A stretch of DNA of 64,000 bases from WRGT01 sp964450405. Lineage in GTDB: Bacteria; Spirochaetota; UBA4802; UBA5550. The DNA is taken from NCBI GenBank assembly GCA_964450405.1, contig CAYVCQ010000004.1, positions 186,001 through 250,000 of the forward strand, written 5' to 3'. Positions 42,219-51,658 of the stretch are shown in pieces. The notes under the pieces are model-generated. The model was not told where the DNA came from, did no database searches, and saw only the letters and a program-made list of their open reading frames with translations. A program made the position numbers and the translations under genes. How positions within the stretch are numbered: the stretch's first letter is position 1; every line of letters begins with the position of its first letter.

Positions 42219-45053
42219 TTACAGTTCAATCACCTTTGTTGCCATCTCCCGGAATGTAGAGTCGTGAGTTACGACCAGAGCCTGTTCCAGATTTTTCAGC
42301 ATATCGTAAAGTGAAACACTCAGAGCCTCTCTTTTCTCTGCATCAAGATTTATTGTAGGTTCATCAAAAATTGCAAAACGGCAATCAGTCATTTCTGAAG
42401 CAAGAGCGGATCTTATTGAAAGCGCAACTGCCACCTGTTCACCGCCGGAAAGCATGTTAAATCTTCGTTTCCCCGATCCGGAAGCTATTGAAACAAGATA
42501 TTGTTCAACATTGTTCTCCCATAAAATTCGTTCACTCCTGCCGGTCATCCGCTGAAAGTTTTCAGTTGCAGCATTGGCGATCATTTTAGTTCTTCGTTCA
42601 GAGATATACGGTCCCAGCAATTTTATATTTTCCCGAAATGTTTCAGCTATCTCTTTTTTCCGTTTAAGATTACCTATCTGTTCTTTTTTATCTTCAAGTT
42701 CACGGGCAAGAAGATTATTACTTTCTTCCAGTTTCAATGCAGCATCAAAAGCTGATTTAGAATTAATCATTAATATGTTCTGCTCTTTCAGTTCTGATTT
42801 CAATTCAATACAGAGAGCTGTGAGATTATTATGATCCTGTGCATTGTAAACTATTGAATCATGATCAGCCCGTAAAACCTGCTGTTTTTTTGTCAAAATC
42901 TCGAATCCCGACTTTTCTGCTTTAAGACGATCCTGAAACTCAACTGTTCGCGCAGCACTCTGTGCTGCACTACGATACTGCTGATCAAATGGTTCAAGCT
43001 CATTCAATTTCAATGAGAATTCCGTATTCAGCTTTTTTAAACCTGCAAGAGGTGAAATCTTTTCTTCACATATCTTAACAGTTTCATTCCGTTTTTTACG
43101 ATCATCATCTAAATCTATTATCCTCTTTTCGATCTCTATCTTTTTTTTCTCTGTATTTTCAATTATTCCGGAAATATTTTTTAAATCATTTTCTTTCTTT
43201 TTGAATTCTACAAGTTTCTCTTTTAAAGATTCTGTTATTCCTGAAAGTTTTGTCTTAAGAAATGATTCACCACTCTGCATCTCCGAAGATGCAGCATCAT
43301 AATTTTCTTCCGAGATTAGAAGCGCATCTTTTCCATTCTTTCCGGCAAAAAGTTTCGAGATTGCCAGAGCATATTCTGCTGCTTTCTGTTTATACTCCGA
43401 CTCATCTTTTCTGTATTTCAACGCATCATTACGGCTTTTTCCGATAGCTGCAAGCTGTTCATTTTTTTTGCTGATACTATCGCTGTATTTTTTTATAAGA
43501 TCATCGAGATCGTTATACTTCGCATTATCTTTTTTTAACTGTGATAATTTCAGCTCAATTTCATTTATCTTCGGATCGAAGAATCCGGACATACTCCCTG
43601 CTGATTCAATATTCCTGCATTGTTCTTTTAAAAATGGACATAACTGATTTGATAATTCATGCTGAGCTTCCTTTAGACCAGAGAGAAGTGTCTGGTTCAC
43701 TGTTATTTCTGCATTTAAACTATCCCTATTAGTTTTTAAAACTTCAAGTTCTTTAGACTTACTTTTAAATTCCGAAATCTCTGCGATAATTGACTCTTCT
43801 TGTTGACCCGATTCTTCAGCTTTAGCAGCAAGTAAAGCTGCATTAGATCCATGTGTTATTGAATCTTTATAATTTTTATAAAGATCATCAAACGCGGTTT
43901 TCCTTTTTATGAGAGTTGCCAACTCTTCTCCAAATAAAACTTTCTCTTTTTCAAGAGAATCTATAGAAACAGACAGACTTTGCATTAATGTTTGAAACTC
44001 CACCGCAGATGTTTTGTCACTTAAAATCTGCTGCTTCAGAGCTTTGATATCACCTTCAGCTATAGCTTTGTCCTTCTCAATTTTTGCAATTTCACCAATA
44101 TTTGAAATTAATTCTTTTTCAATCTTTTCAAGTAGTACCAATTCTTTATTAACTGAAAGCTGTTCAATTTTAATCTTCCCGAACTCGTCATGCTTTGGTT
44201 TAAGTTCTGATTCAATCAACGCAGCTTCTGCGGCTTTTTTAAGATCGGACTCAATCGCTTCAATGGAAACTTTTTTATCTTCAAGCTGTAAACCTATACC
44301 ATTTATCTCAATTAATAATTTCTCTTTCCTTGTTTTTAATGATTCAAAATGACGAAGAGCTTTATCATTCTCTTCTATTTTTTTTTCACTTTTAATGAAA
44401 ATCTTTTGTGATGCTGAATAATCCTTTTCCGCTGCAATACGCATGTTTTGAAGTTCAGTACTATTTTTCAGCTGAGAGAGTTTCGATCCGAGATCCCCCT
44501 CTGCAAAAATAAGTCTTTTATCATAAATATCGCAGCTCTCTTTTAAAAGGCCTCTGTACATCTGCCTGTAAATTTCAGTTCCAAATACCGAGTTAAAAAC
44601 AGTTTCTCTTTCAGACGGTTTAGCATCAAATATAGAGGTAAATTTATTCTGAGATGCCACAATTACATTTTCAAACAGCGCCGGATTTTCAGTATTGTTG
44701 CCGATCAGAGAATTTATTTTAGTATAAACCTCACTTACGCCAGTTATGTTTGTTTTTGCTCCTTCAACTGATAATGAAACGGATCCAGAGGGAAATTTCC
44801 TCGTAACAGCATATCTTATGTCATCATTACCGGTAAATGTAATCTTTACTGAACCTGACGATTCATTTATTGTCAGTGTTTCATTTACATCAGAGCGGAG
44901 TTTCATATTAAAAAGAGCATAACCAATCGCATCAAGAATACTTGTCTTTCCGGAACCGTTTTCACCCAATATAAGATTGATCCCTTTCTCAAACTCAAAG
45001 GCAGATTCACGGTGATTCCTGAAATTTTTCAGTTCAATTTTATTGATTAACAT
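42219..45053 (-). CDS. sbcC: Nuclease complex ATPase SbcC/Rad50
   Basis: A 944-residue SMC-like ATPase: Walker A GENGSGKTSILDAIGYALF near residue 33, two long coiled-coil stretches, an apex with CPFLKEQC, then the signature LSGGEQVAVALS and Walker B CRFAIFDEPTINLD. It works with SbcD to process DNA ends and hairpins. The apex has two Cys separated by six residues, where the classical zinc hook is CxxC; this form is seen in some bacterial SbcC proteins as I recall. It ends 5 bases from the convergent DNase I-like gene and starts 1 base after the sbcD stop. Confidence 0.93.
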   Translation of the reverse strand: MLINKIELKNFRNHRESAFEFEKGINLILGENGSGKTSILDAIGYALFNMKLRSDVNETLTINESSGSVKITFTGNDDIRYAVTRKFPSGSVSLSVEGAKTNITGVSEVYTKINSLIGNNTENPALFENVIVASQNKFTSIFDAKPSERETVFNSVFGTEIYRQMYRGLLKESCDIYDKRLIFAEGDLGSKLSQLKNSTELQNMRIAAEKDYSASQKIFIKSEKKIEENDKALRHFESLKTRKEKLLIEINGIGLQLEDKKVSIEAIESDLKKAAEAALIESELKPKHDEFGKIKIEQLSVNKELVLLEKIEKELISNIGEIAKIEKDKAIAEGDIKALKQQILSDKTSAVEFQTLMQSLSVSIDSLEKEKVLFGEELATLIKRKTAFDDLYKNYKDSITHGSNAALLAAKAEESGQQEESIIAEISEFKSKSKELEVLKTNRDSLNAEITVNQTLLSGLKEAQHELSNQLCPFLKEQCRNIESAGSMSGFFDPKINEIELKLSQLKKDNAKYNDLDDLIKKYSDSISKKNEQLAAIGKSRNDALKYRKDESEYKQKAAEYALAISKLFAGKNGKDALLISEENYDAASSEMQSGESFLKTKLSGITESLKEKLVEFKKKENDLKNISGIIENTEKKKIEIEKRIIDLDDDRKKRNETVKICEEKISPLAGLKKLNTEFSLKLNELEPFDQQYRSAAQSAARTVEFQDRLKAEKSGFEILTKKQQVLRADHDSIVYNAQDHNNLTALCIELKSELKEQNILMINSKSAFDAALKLEESNNLLARELEDKKEQIGNLKRKKEIAETFRENIKLLGPYISERRTKMIANAATENFQRMTGRSERILWENNVEQYLVSIASGSGKRRFNMLSGGEQVAVALSIRSALASEMTDCRFAIFDEPTINLDAEKREALSVSLYDMLKNLEQALVVTHDSTFREMATKVIEL

Positions 45054-45054
45054 T

Positions 45055-46242
45055 TCAGTTACCCCTGATCAGTTCTTCAATCATTTGATCAACGAGCTCA
45101 AATGCTCCCTCACCGGACTGTTCTTCAATTTGAAGTTTTTTCAGTTCAGGGAGATAAGAATTAGCTATAAGTGAAGCTGTTTCAGTTGAATAACCGGAGT
45201 TAGTAAGATTTTCCATCTCTATAGATTCCGTTGTTACAATATGTTCATTATCAGTTTCCGAAAAGTAGTCTGAGCGGTCGTAAAGGAATGTAACTTTTGC
45301 CTTTAGTGCACCTGCAGATTCGATCTTCTTTTCGCAACTAGCTCCATCCGGATAAAGAGATCCATCAATTTTTAAAACTGATATAACAACCGAGTTTTTC
45401 TCTATCTCCTGCGAAACCAGCCAGGCATCAAACTCATTTTCAAAATCTGAATCGTTTTTTGAGATAAATGAATGCTGGAGTTCAATCCGCCTACGTCTGC
45501 TTGTATTTATATTATCACGTTTTCCTGTCTCAGTATCAAAAACGATAAAGTACTTTTCGTCTCTCTCTGCTATATCCCAGTATTCCGGAGATCCCGGTAC
45601 AAAGAAATACGGCTTATCCTGAGGGTACTGATGATATGAATGAAAATGTCCTCCGGCAATGTAGAATGCTTTTTCTTTAAAAAGATCAATAATCCCAGGA
45701 GTAACAGTACCGGGGAAATGGTCGTTTGCGCTGATTGCCGTATGCGCCAGAACTATATTTATTTTATTTTCATTAAGAATTTCAACAAGCGAAAGTGACA
45801 TATCTTCGATATAAATTCCAGGATACCCCATGGAGTAAAATAATATCTCCTTAATAATAACAGGATTAAAGATGTAGTTATTTTCTTCATCAATCACAAC
45901 TGATGGCATATGTGCAAGGCCCCTATGTACAAGATAATTAAGCCAGGTCGAATCATTGTTTCCGCCGCGGTCATGATTCCCCTCTGCAATTACTGTGTCT
46001 ATACCTGCATTTATCAGCTTAATGAAAATCTGTTCAGCACGCTCCAGTATATCTGGTGTAATTTCACGACGGTCAAAGATATCACCCGATATGATTACAG
46101 TTTCTATATTATGCTCCACAGCATAATCAGCAATATTATTAAATGATTCAAAATAATCTCTGAATCGAGACTCGGAATATTCTCCGACTCCACCAACAGG
46201 GCGTCTTCCCAGATGAAGATCGGAACAGTGCAGTATTTTCAT
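45055..46242 (-). CDS. sbcD: DNA nuclease SbcD/Mre11
   Basis: A 395-residue metallophosphoesterase with the metal-binding motifs in order: CSDLHLGR, ISGDIFDRRE, AEGNHDRGG, VLAHTAIS and AGGHFHSYH. The C-terminal capping domain follows (~270-395). It is the nuclease partner of SbcC, whose ATG lies one base beyond the sbcD stop, so the pair is translationally coupled. Confidence 0.95.
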   Translation of the reverse strand: MKILHCSDLHLGRRPVGGVGEYSESRFRDYFESFNNIADYAVEHNIETVIISGDIFDRREITPDILERAEQIFIKLINAGIDTVIAEGNHDRGGNNDSTWLNYLVHRGLAHMPSVVIDEENNYIFNPVIIKEILFYSMGYPGIYIEDMSLSLVEILNENKINIVLAHTAISANDHFPGTVTPGIIDLFKEKAFYIAGGHFHSYHQYPQDKPYFFVPGSPEYWDIAERDEKYFIVFDTETGKRDNINTSRRRRIELQHSFISKNDSDFENEFDAWLVSQEIEKNSVVISVLKIDGSLYPDGASCEKKIESAGALKAKVTFLYDRSDYFSETDNEHIVTTESIEMENLTNSGYSTETASLIANSYLPELKKLQIEEQSGEGAFELVDQMIEELIRGN

Positions 46243-46378
46243 ATATTCTCCGGAGTTTTACATTTAAACATTTACTTTACTCAAAGTCATTCCCTTGCAG
46301 ATATGAAATCCAATCTTTAAAAATGGATCCACGCTTATAATGAGATGACAACTTAATAAAAATAAACACATCAATTTA

Positions 46379-47314
46379 CTATTCTAAATTTACAATCGCC
46401 ATGTAAACACCTTTTACTACTTCAGCCATTTTATTATAATCAAGGGATGCCGGTAAATCTGTTCGTTTATGGTAATTATTATTTCTATAATATGCAGTAT
46501 CAGTAACCATAACTGCCGGATATCCGAATTTTAAATAATTTATATGATCAGAGAGTTCAATCCCGTAAACCAGCGTTTCTACTTCAACAGCTTTGGTGCT
46601 TTTGATGCAACCGGCTACATGCTTTACAAGCGCCCGGTTTTTACCTGTGACCAGAATAAAATTTCCCTTCGACGGAAAAACAAGACCCATTGCCCAAAAA
46701 GGATAGTGCTGTGAGTCTTTCAACTCAGAATAGTAACCAATCATTTCAAGAGACAACATTACTTTAACTTTAAAATTGTTTTTATTCATAAACGCGGCAT
46801 GTATATAACTCCCCATTGAATCCGTTTTATAATAAGGGGGTTCCTCTGTATCGTATGCAACTAAATCAATTCTATTTTTCAGAGATGGATTTAAATCTGC
46901 AATAAGACGTGCCAGTTCAATTAATCCCGCAACACCACTGGCATTATCATCTGCACCAGGTGTATCTCCATGTGTGTCGTAATGTGCACCGACTACTACT
47001 GCCGGAAGTTCTTTTTTACCGAATGAGCAGATAATGTTTTCATGAATTTCTTTGTCGATGATGTACTGCTGCTGCTCAATTCCGGTACAACCGTTTTTTT
47101 TAAACTCTTTTTTTATATACTGAGAGGCTTTTATTCTTGAAAAATTATTTATATGATTTCGAGTAGGTTCTATTGAAGTAAGATTTGAAACATGGGACTT
47201 GAGATTTTCACTAACAACTGCAATCGGCATTCCATACCTTGGAGAGCTGGAACAGGATAGAATTAAAAGTATTATGATACTAAAGATAGTTATATACAAA
47301 ATACGGTTGGTCAT
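46379..47314 (-). CDS. M28-family zinc aminopeptidase lipoprotein
   Basis: A 311-residue protein with a signal peptide ending LLILSCSSSP (lipobox). The di-zinc site is visible: AHYDTHGD, GADDNASGVAGLIELARLIA, and DTEE. Family knowledge: M28 peptidases release N-terminal residues from peptides outside the cytoplasm. The gene stands alone; peptide scavenging fits the other secreted hydrolases in the window. Confidence 0.88.
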   Translation of the reverse strand: MTNRILYITIFSIIILLILSCSSSPRYGMPIAVVSENLKSHVSNLTSIEPTRNHINNFSRIKASQYIKKEFKKNGCTGIEQQQYIIDKEIHENIICSFGKKELPAVVVGAHYDTHGDTPGADDNASGVAGLIELARLIADLNPSLKNRIDLVAYDTEEPPYYKTDSMGSYIHAAFMNKNNFKVKVMLSLEMIGYYSELKDSQHYPFWAMGLVFPSKGNFILVTGKNRALVKHVAGCIKSTKAVEVETLVYGIELSDHINYLKFGYPAVMVTDTAYYRNNNYHKRTDLPASLDYNKMAEVVKGVYMAIVNLE

Positions 47315-47415
47315 AGTTTCTCACCTATAATAAACTTTGATAACAGAATTTTAAATATATTCAAGACTATACTTAAAGTAAAAAATTCTATATATCTTTA
47401 TATTCAAATTTGCTC

Positions 47416-47444
47416 TTGACAAATCAAAAATAATTGATTATAAA
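47416..47444 (+). promoter_or_regulatory. Strong sigma-70-like promoter of the STAS gene
   Basis: TTGACA, a 17-base spacer and TATAAA, the best housekeeping-type promoter in the window. The predicted start is about 20 bases before the CTGGAGG site of the gene at 47471. Confidence 0.75.
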
Positions 47445-47470
47445 TAATTACAGCTGGAGGTATTATCAGG

Positions 47471-47809
47471 ATGCAATTAGTCACCACAGAAAAGATAAAG
47501 AATGCTATTATCATAAGCATCTCCGGTGAAATAACAATGATTACAGTTGGTGAAATTGACAATGTCTGTAAGAACTATATCGACTCAGATATTGAAGTAT
47601 TAGCTCTGGATTTAAAAGATGTCCAGTTTATAGATTCATTCGGTATCAGCAGAATTATCAAACAATCTAAAATATTTACTGATAAAGATATACATTTTGT
47701 TCTGATTAATATGAATGGAAATATTCATCAGATTTTCAAAGTTGCCACATTCGACAGAATGTTCACAATTATGACTAAGGCTGAATTTACGGATAAGTAT
47801 TTAAATTAA
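47471..47809 (+). CDS. STAS-domain anti-sigma factor antagonist
   Basis: A 112-residue single STAS domain (SpoIIAA/RsbV type) with VQFIDSFGISRIIKQ carrying the likely phosphorylated Ser in DSFG. It would be regulated by phosphorylation from an RsbW-like kinase and by SpoIIE-type phosphatases such as the one in the fusion at 29212. It stands alone behind a strong promoter; no kinase or sigma partner is adjacent. The neighbouring gene converges with a gap of only 7 bases. Confidence 0.88.
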   Translation: MQLVTTEKIKNAIIISISGEITMITVGEIDNVCKNYIDSDIEVLALDLKDVQFIDSFGISRIIKQSKIFTDKDIHFVLINMNGNIHQIFKVATFDRMFTIMTKAEFTDKYLN

Positions 47810-47816
47810 GAAACAT

Positions 47817-48170
47817 TTATCTCTTCATCGCCATGCGGCCATTTGCAGTCATATATTCAGCATAAGCCTCATAACCGTTTTTCCTTATATATTCGATACA
47901 TCCCCTTCTATCAGATCTGAATACCAATCCGAAAACACGTGATATGGGATTATGAAAATCTTTACAGTTTTTCGGATCGGAGTGTGTGGTACAATCAGCG
48001 CAGCTTTTATAATCATTTTCAATACAGCATTTTCTAACTCCACACCATGAGGCTTTTTCGTTTCCTGCACAACCGGGACATTTTCCTCTGGCATATTTAC
48101 CGCAGGCTTCACAGTATAGTCCGCAGAAAGCTATATTTTTGGCGTTTGATTTAATTTTTTTATTATCCAT
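47817..48170 (-). CDS. DUF3795-like cysteine-rich protein
   Basis: A 117-residue protein with 14 Cys, including CGLYCEACGKYARGKCPGC and CCIENDYKSCADC. This pattern matches the DUF3795 group of small, probably metal-binding proteins common in anaerobes. The function is unknown. GAGGT lies 8 bases before the ATG. Confidence 0.8.
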   Translation of the reverse strand: MDNKKIKSNAKNIAFCGLYCEACGKYARGKCPGCAGNEKASWCGVRKCCIENDYKSCADCTTHSDPKNCKDFHNPISRVFGLVFRSDRRGCIEYIRKNGYEAYAEYMTANGRMAMKR

Positions 48171-48323
48171 GCTTATACCTCATTTTCAATACACTATACG
48201 CCTGTTTGCTATATTGTCAACTTAATTTTTTTTATTTTTTAATAAACAAGGGGTAATTATACCTTACTCATGCTGCAGGTTCGGATGAAATTAGATTTCT
48301 AACTCTAATAAATTATTATTCAT

Positions 48324-49367
48324 TCAGAAAAATCTTCCACCCTTGTTCTGTTTGGAAATTTTATAATGATTAAAATCTATATCGCCATTTTTATATAACT
48401 CTGTACACGCATCTACAACTGCAGGATCAAAACGTATTCCCTTGAATTTATTTATCTCTTCAATAGCAACCTCAACCCCAAGAGCCGGCCTGTACGGACG
48501 ATGTGTTGACATCGCCTCAACAACATCTGCAACACTTACAACTTTTGACTCAAGAAGCATCATCGGCCCCTCAAGCCCCAGAGGATATCCGGAACCATTT
48601 ATACACTCATGATGCTGAAGAATAATTGCAGCCACAGGCCAGGGAAATTCAATTGAGGAGAGAATCTGAAAACCGATATTTGTATGATTCTTAATAAGTT
48701 CAAATTCAGCTTCCATAAGTGAATTGCATTTATTCAGAATATCAGAAGGGATTGCAATCTTTCCAATATCATGTATCGAGGCAGCAACACGGATTCCTTC
48801 AATCTGTTGAGGGGATAGTTCCATCTGATTTGCAATCTTTCTCGCAAGATTACTTACTCTCTGCTGGTGACCTGCAGTATATGAATCTCTCACTTCAACC
48901 GCATTTGCGATGGAGAGAATAACTCCACCAAGATTTTCCCTTAGAATGCGGAATTTCTCTTTCTCAGTCCGTTCTATATCCAGATCAACAGAAATATCAT
49001 GAGAAATAGAAAGAATTGCCTCACACCCCTGATATACGATCCTGGTATTTTTTGCTTTTACCGGTATTTTTTCGCTGTTCTTTCGGAGAAATGATCCTCT
49101 GAATACATGAATATCTGTATAATTCAGATATTCAAAACAATTTTTTGTGTTTTCCTCATTCCAGCTGACAAGGAGATCGTTAATGTTTTTCAATGATAAC
49201 TCATCTTTAGAATAATCAAGTGTAATTAAAAGATTAGAATTGACATACAAAATTTCACCGTTGATGCCATAGACTATCATGTAATCGCCGAAGTTATCAA
49301 ATACTGCAGAGATTGATTCAAGCTGTTCAGATGTATAATTCTTAATATCTATTAGTTTTAAATCCAC
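48324..49367 (-). CDS. PAS + HD-GYP cyclic di-GMP phosphodiesterase
   Basis: A 347-residue protein. An N-terminal PAS domain (~10-135; YMIVYGINGEILYVNSNLLI) is followed by an HD-GYP domain with the metal-binding IHDIGKIAIP, KNHTNIGFQIL and ILQHHECINGSGYPLG. It probably degrades cyclic di-GMP in response to a PAS-sensed signal. A GGAGG site (GAGGAGGGATTTG) precedes the ATG. It has no receiver domain of its own. Confidence 0.9.
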   Translation of the reverse strand: MDLKLIDIKNYTSEQLESISAVFDNFGDYMIVYGINGEILYVNSNLLITLDYSKDELSLKNINDLLVSWNEENTKNCFEYLNYTDIHVFRGSFLRKNSEKIPVKAKNTRIVYQGCEAILSISHDISVDLDIERTEKEKFRILRENLGGVILSIANAVEVRDSYTAGHQQRVSNLARKIANQMELSPQQIEGIRVAASIHDIGKIAIPSDILNKCNSLMEAEFELIKNHTNIGFQILSSIEFPWPVAAIILQHHECINGSGYPLGLEGPMMLLESKVVSVADVVEAMSTHRPYRPALGVEVAIEEINKFKGIRFDPAVVDACTELYKNGDIDFNHYKISKQNKGGRFF

Positions 49368-49624
49368 AAATCCCTCCTCATAAGAGCAGTATCAATGTGA
49401 TAAATTAAAATAGGATTAAAGAGGTTTTCAATTTTTTTTCAGATTTTACCGATTAATTATAAGCAAAAAAAATAATTTTATTACATAATCTTTTAATGAG
49501 TTATATAGACTCATTTTTCAATAATTAAGATAATTACCAGATTTTTTATATATTGCCGTCAAAAAAAACCGTAGAGATTATCCAACAATACCATTCAATT
49601 CGGATACTAAAATATTTTGTATTT

Positions 49625-50254
49625 CTATGCCCAGAGCTTGAGTTCCGGTTGATGTATTATCGCATAGAGAATATCGCTTCTCGTTATTATACCTGCAATA
49701 CTACCATTTTCATTTACAATAGGCATTGCACCAACATGATGATCAAGCATCGCCTTGGCTATGCGCCGTATATCTGTAAGCGGCGTTGTAGCGATTACAT
49801 CTGTAGACATTATATCCCCCACAACAGCATCTCGTGAGGTTTCAATTGTTACATCACGAATATTCAGTTTTTTTAATAGATCTCTGTCCGAAACTATTCC
49901 TATTATTTTTCCTTCATCGGATAGTACCGGCATATGATGAATTTTTTTCTCATTGAACTGTATCCATGCATCGTTAATTGAAACATCCGGTCCGGTTGTA
50001 AAAACCGGCGAACTCATTATTTCCGATGCATGAAAAACAGGCTCCTTTTCATACTCCGTCTGCACTGCCTCTTTATATACATCTGCACCATAATTCATTC
50101 CAGCTGCACTTCCTGAATTCTGTTTTTGAGAATCGCTCTCTTCAAATTTTTTTATTCGGTCATTACTTTTAGAATGGTGAACCCGGATATTTTTTGAGAG
50201 ATGCTCAAGCGGTCCATCAATCCTTTTCCCCTGCAGAGTAAATAAATGAAACAT
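49625..50254 (-). CDS. CBS-domain pair protein
   Basis: A 209-residue protein. Residues 1-72 are polar and unlike any domain I know; from ~76 there are two CBS motifs (ASEIMSSPVFTTGPDVSIND; VGDIMSTDVIATTPLTDI) with GIVSDRDLL and GIITRSDILY at their ends. CBS pairs bind adenosine ligands such as AMP, ATP or SAM and act as energy sensors. The target is unknown. AAGGAG lies upstream of the ATG. Confidence 0.85.
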   Translation of the reverse strand: MFHLFTLQGKRIDGPLEHLSKNIRVHHSKSNDRIKKFEESDSQKQNSGSAAGMNYGADVYKEAVQTEYEKEPVFHASEIMSSPVFTTGPDVSINDAWIQFNEKKIHHMPVLSDEGKIIGIVSDRDLLKKLNIRDVTIETSRDAVVGDIMSTDVIATTPLTDIRRIAKAMLDHHVGAMPIVNENGSIAGIITRSDILYAIIHQPELKLWA

Positions 50255-50331
50255 ATATATCTCCTTTATACTTAGTTAACAGCTCATTATTTTTAAATTA
50301 TATCTCTCTTCAAACCCGATTTTTTACTTCC

Positions 50332-50360
50332 TTGACAAAAATTGCTGTAATCCCTTAGTA
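50332..50360 (+). promoter_or_regulatory. Promoter-like sequence overlapping the 28-base palindrome
   Basis: TTGACA, a 17-base spacer and TTAGTA, with the palindrome at 50358-50385 beginning inside the -10 box. The gene starts at 50415. Confidence 0.4.
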
Positions 50361-50385
50361 GGTACAATCCTAGGATTGTACCTAC
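50358..50385. repeat. Perfect 28-base palindrome before the NYN-like gene
   Basis: Arms GTAGGTACAATCCT and its exact complement meet with no spacer. As RNA it would give a stable stem in the 5' leader; as DNA it could be an operator. The core CAATCC..GGATTG also occurs, degenerate, at 27948-28016. Confidence 0.75.
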
Positions 50386-50414
50386 ATCCTACTATTTCGG
50401 AGAATTAAAATTTT

Positions 50415-50801
50415 ATGGTGTCATATTTTTTCTGGGATATAGAAAATGTTTCGTTTCATAATCTTGGAAGAATCATGAAACGTGTCCATGAAACTGATGG
50501 TGAAATAAAATCATATGTTGTCTATTCAAAAATAAAAGAAGAACGAAAAGAAGAGCTACTTGATAACGGCTGGGTACTTATCCAGACTGCCGAGATATCG
50601 AAAAATTCTGCCGACTACAGGATTAAAGAGATGATAAATACTCTTCTTGAAGATAACAATAATAAACCAAAAAAAATATTTTTAATTACTGAAGATAAAG
50701 GTTTTTATAAAATCTCACTGCAGATTAGTAAATCCGGAATAGAACTTGAAATAATATGCGGGACTAAAGATCCGCAATGGATAAGTGATTTAAAACTGTG
50801 A
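50415..50801 (+). CDS. NYN/PIN-like RNase domain protein
   Basis: A 128-residue protein. YFFWDIENVSFHNL at the start and KSYVVYSKIKEERKEELLDN, then KNSADYRIKEMI and KKIFLITEDKGFYKI carry Asp residues at the positions of the acidic site in NYN domains (a PIN-like ribonuclease fold). A ribonuclease role is likely, but no substrate is known. CGGAG lies about 13 bases before the ATG, and a perfect palindrome lies in the leader. Confidence 0.7.
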   Translation: MVSYFFWDIENVSFHNLGRIMKRVHETDGEIKSYVVYSKIKEERKEELLDNGWVLIQTAEISKNSADYRIKEMINTLLEDNNNKPKKIFLITEDKGFYKISLQISKSGIELEIICGTKDPQWISDLKL

Positions 50802-50835
50802 TGACTATTGCTTTATCGTTTAATTAGCACTCATA

Positions 50836-50920
50836 TTGTCATTCCCGCGAAGGCGGGAATCCCACAGAACCAGTTTTATGAGATTCCGGCACTCAGCTGT
50901 CGCTTCTGCTGGAATGACAA
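50836..50920. repeat. TGTCATTCCCGCG-type inverted repeat
   Basis: TTGTCATTCCCGCGAAGGCG with GGAATCCC on the left is mirrored by GAGATTCC and CTGCTGGAATGACAA on the right. A dispersed palindrome type known across many bacteria, here filling a 175-base gap. Confidence 0.85.
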
Positions 50921-50976
50921 ATGGCTAAACATTTAGTAAAGAGCTATAATTTTTAAAAATATTAAAAAAGGTTTTT

Positions 50977-51444
50977 ATGCAGATATTGATTGATGCCGAT
51001 GCCACACCGGTTGTAATAAAAGATATACTTTTCAGAGCTGCCGAACGCAGCAGAATACCGCTGATACTTGTTGCAAATCAGCAGATGAAATTTCCGAAAT
51101 CTCAATTTATTTCATCAATTATTGTGGCTGCAGGTCCCGACGAAGCTGATGACCGCATTGCTGAGATTGTTCAGCCGGGAGATCTTGTAATTACAGCGGA
51201 TATTCCGCTTGCAGATCGCGTTGTAACAAATGGAGGTTATGCTCTTAATCCCAGGGGTGAGTTTTATACTGAAGCTAACATCAAAGAACGCCTTGCCATG
51301 CGCGATCTAATGGACGAACTGAGAAACAGCGGCATAACCACGGGAAATCAGGGAATGTTCTCCAGCCGCGACCGTCAGGCATTTGCAAATCAGCTTGACC
51401 GGTTTCTTACAAAACATCAAAGAAGTTCAAAAGAGGAAGTTTAA
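50977..51444 (+). CDS. YaiI/YqxD-family (DUF188) protein
   Basis: A 155-residue protein with IDADATPVVIKDILFRAAER at the N-terminus, GPDEADDRIAE, GDLVITADIPLADRVV and NPRGEFYTEANI, all family features. It belongs to the PIN-like superfamily; the biochemical role is unknown. AAAAGG lies before the ATG, and a YwbE-like gene begins 1 base after its stop, so the two are co-transcribed. Confidence 0.88.
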   Translation: MQILIDADATPVVIKDILFRAAERSRIPLILVANQQMKFPKSQFISSIIVAAGPDEADDRIAEIVQPGDLVITADIPLADRVVTNGGYALNPRGEFYTEANIKERLAMRDLMDELRNSGITTGNQGMFSSRDRQAFANQLDRFLTKHQRSSKEEV

Positions 51445-51445
51445 C

Positions 51446-51640
51446 ATGGATGGTACAAAACGTTCATCAATCCAAGCTGGAGTAAAGGTCGCCATAGTTT
51501 TAAAGAATGATCAGCGAAGCGGGAAACTCACAGAAGGAATTGTTAAAGATATCTTAACCAACTCCCCTTCTCATCCTCACGGAATAAAGGTACGTCTTCA
51601 AAGCGGTGAAGTCGGCCGAGTTAAGCTGCTAATTCAGTAA
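51446..51640 (+). CDS. YwbE-family small protein
   Basis: A 64-residue protein matching the YwbE family: IQAGVKVAIVLKNDQRSGKL, then EGIVKDILTNSPSHPHGIKV and RLQSGEVGRVKLL. The function is unknown, possibly a small beta-barrel RNA- or protein-binding module. The start at 51446 is preferred over an in-frame upstream ATG at 51383 because AAGAGGAAG lies before it and the protein then has the usual length. It is coupled to the YaiI-like gene. Confidence 0.85.
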   Translation: MDGTKRSSIQAGVKVAIVLKNDQRSGKLTEGIVKDILTNSPSHPHGIKVRLQSGEVGRVKLLIQ

Positions 51641-51658
51641 TATTTTTTTGCAAGAGTT

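Noticed and set aside
49553..49837. 94-codon plus-strand frame over the CBS gene
   Set aside because: It lies antisense to a clear CBS protein and lacks a ribosome-binding site.
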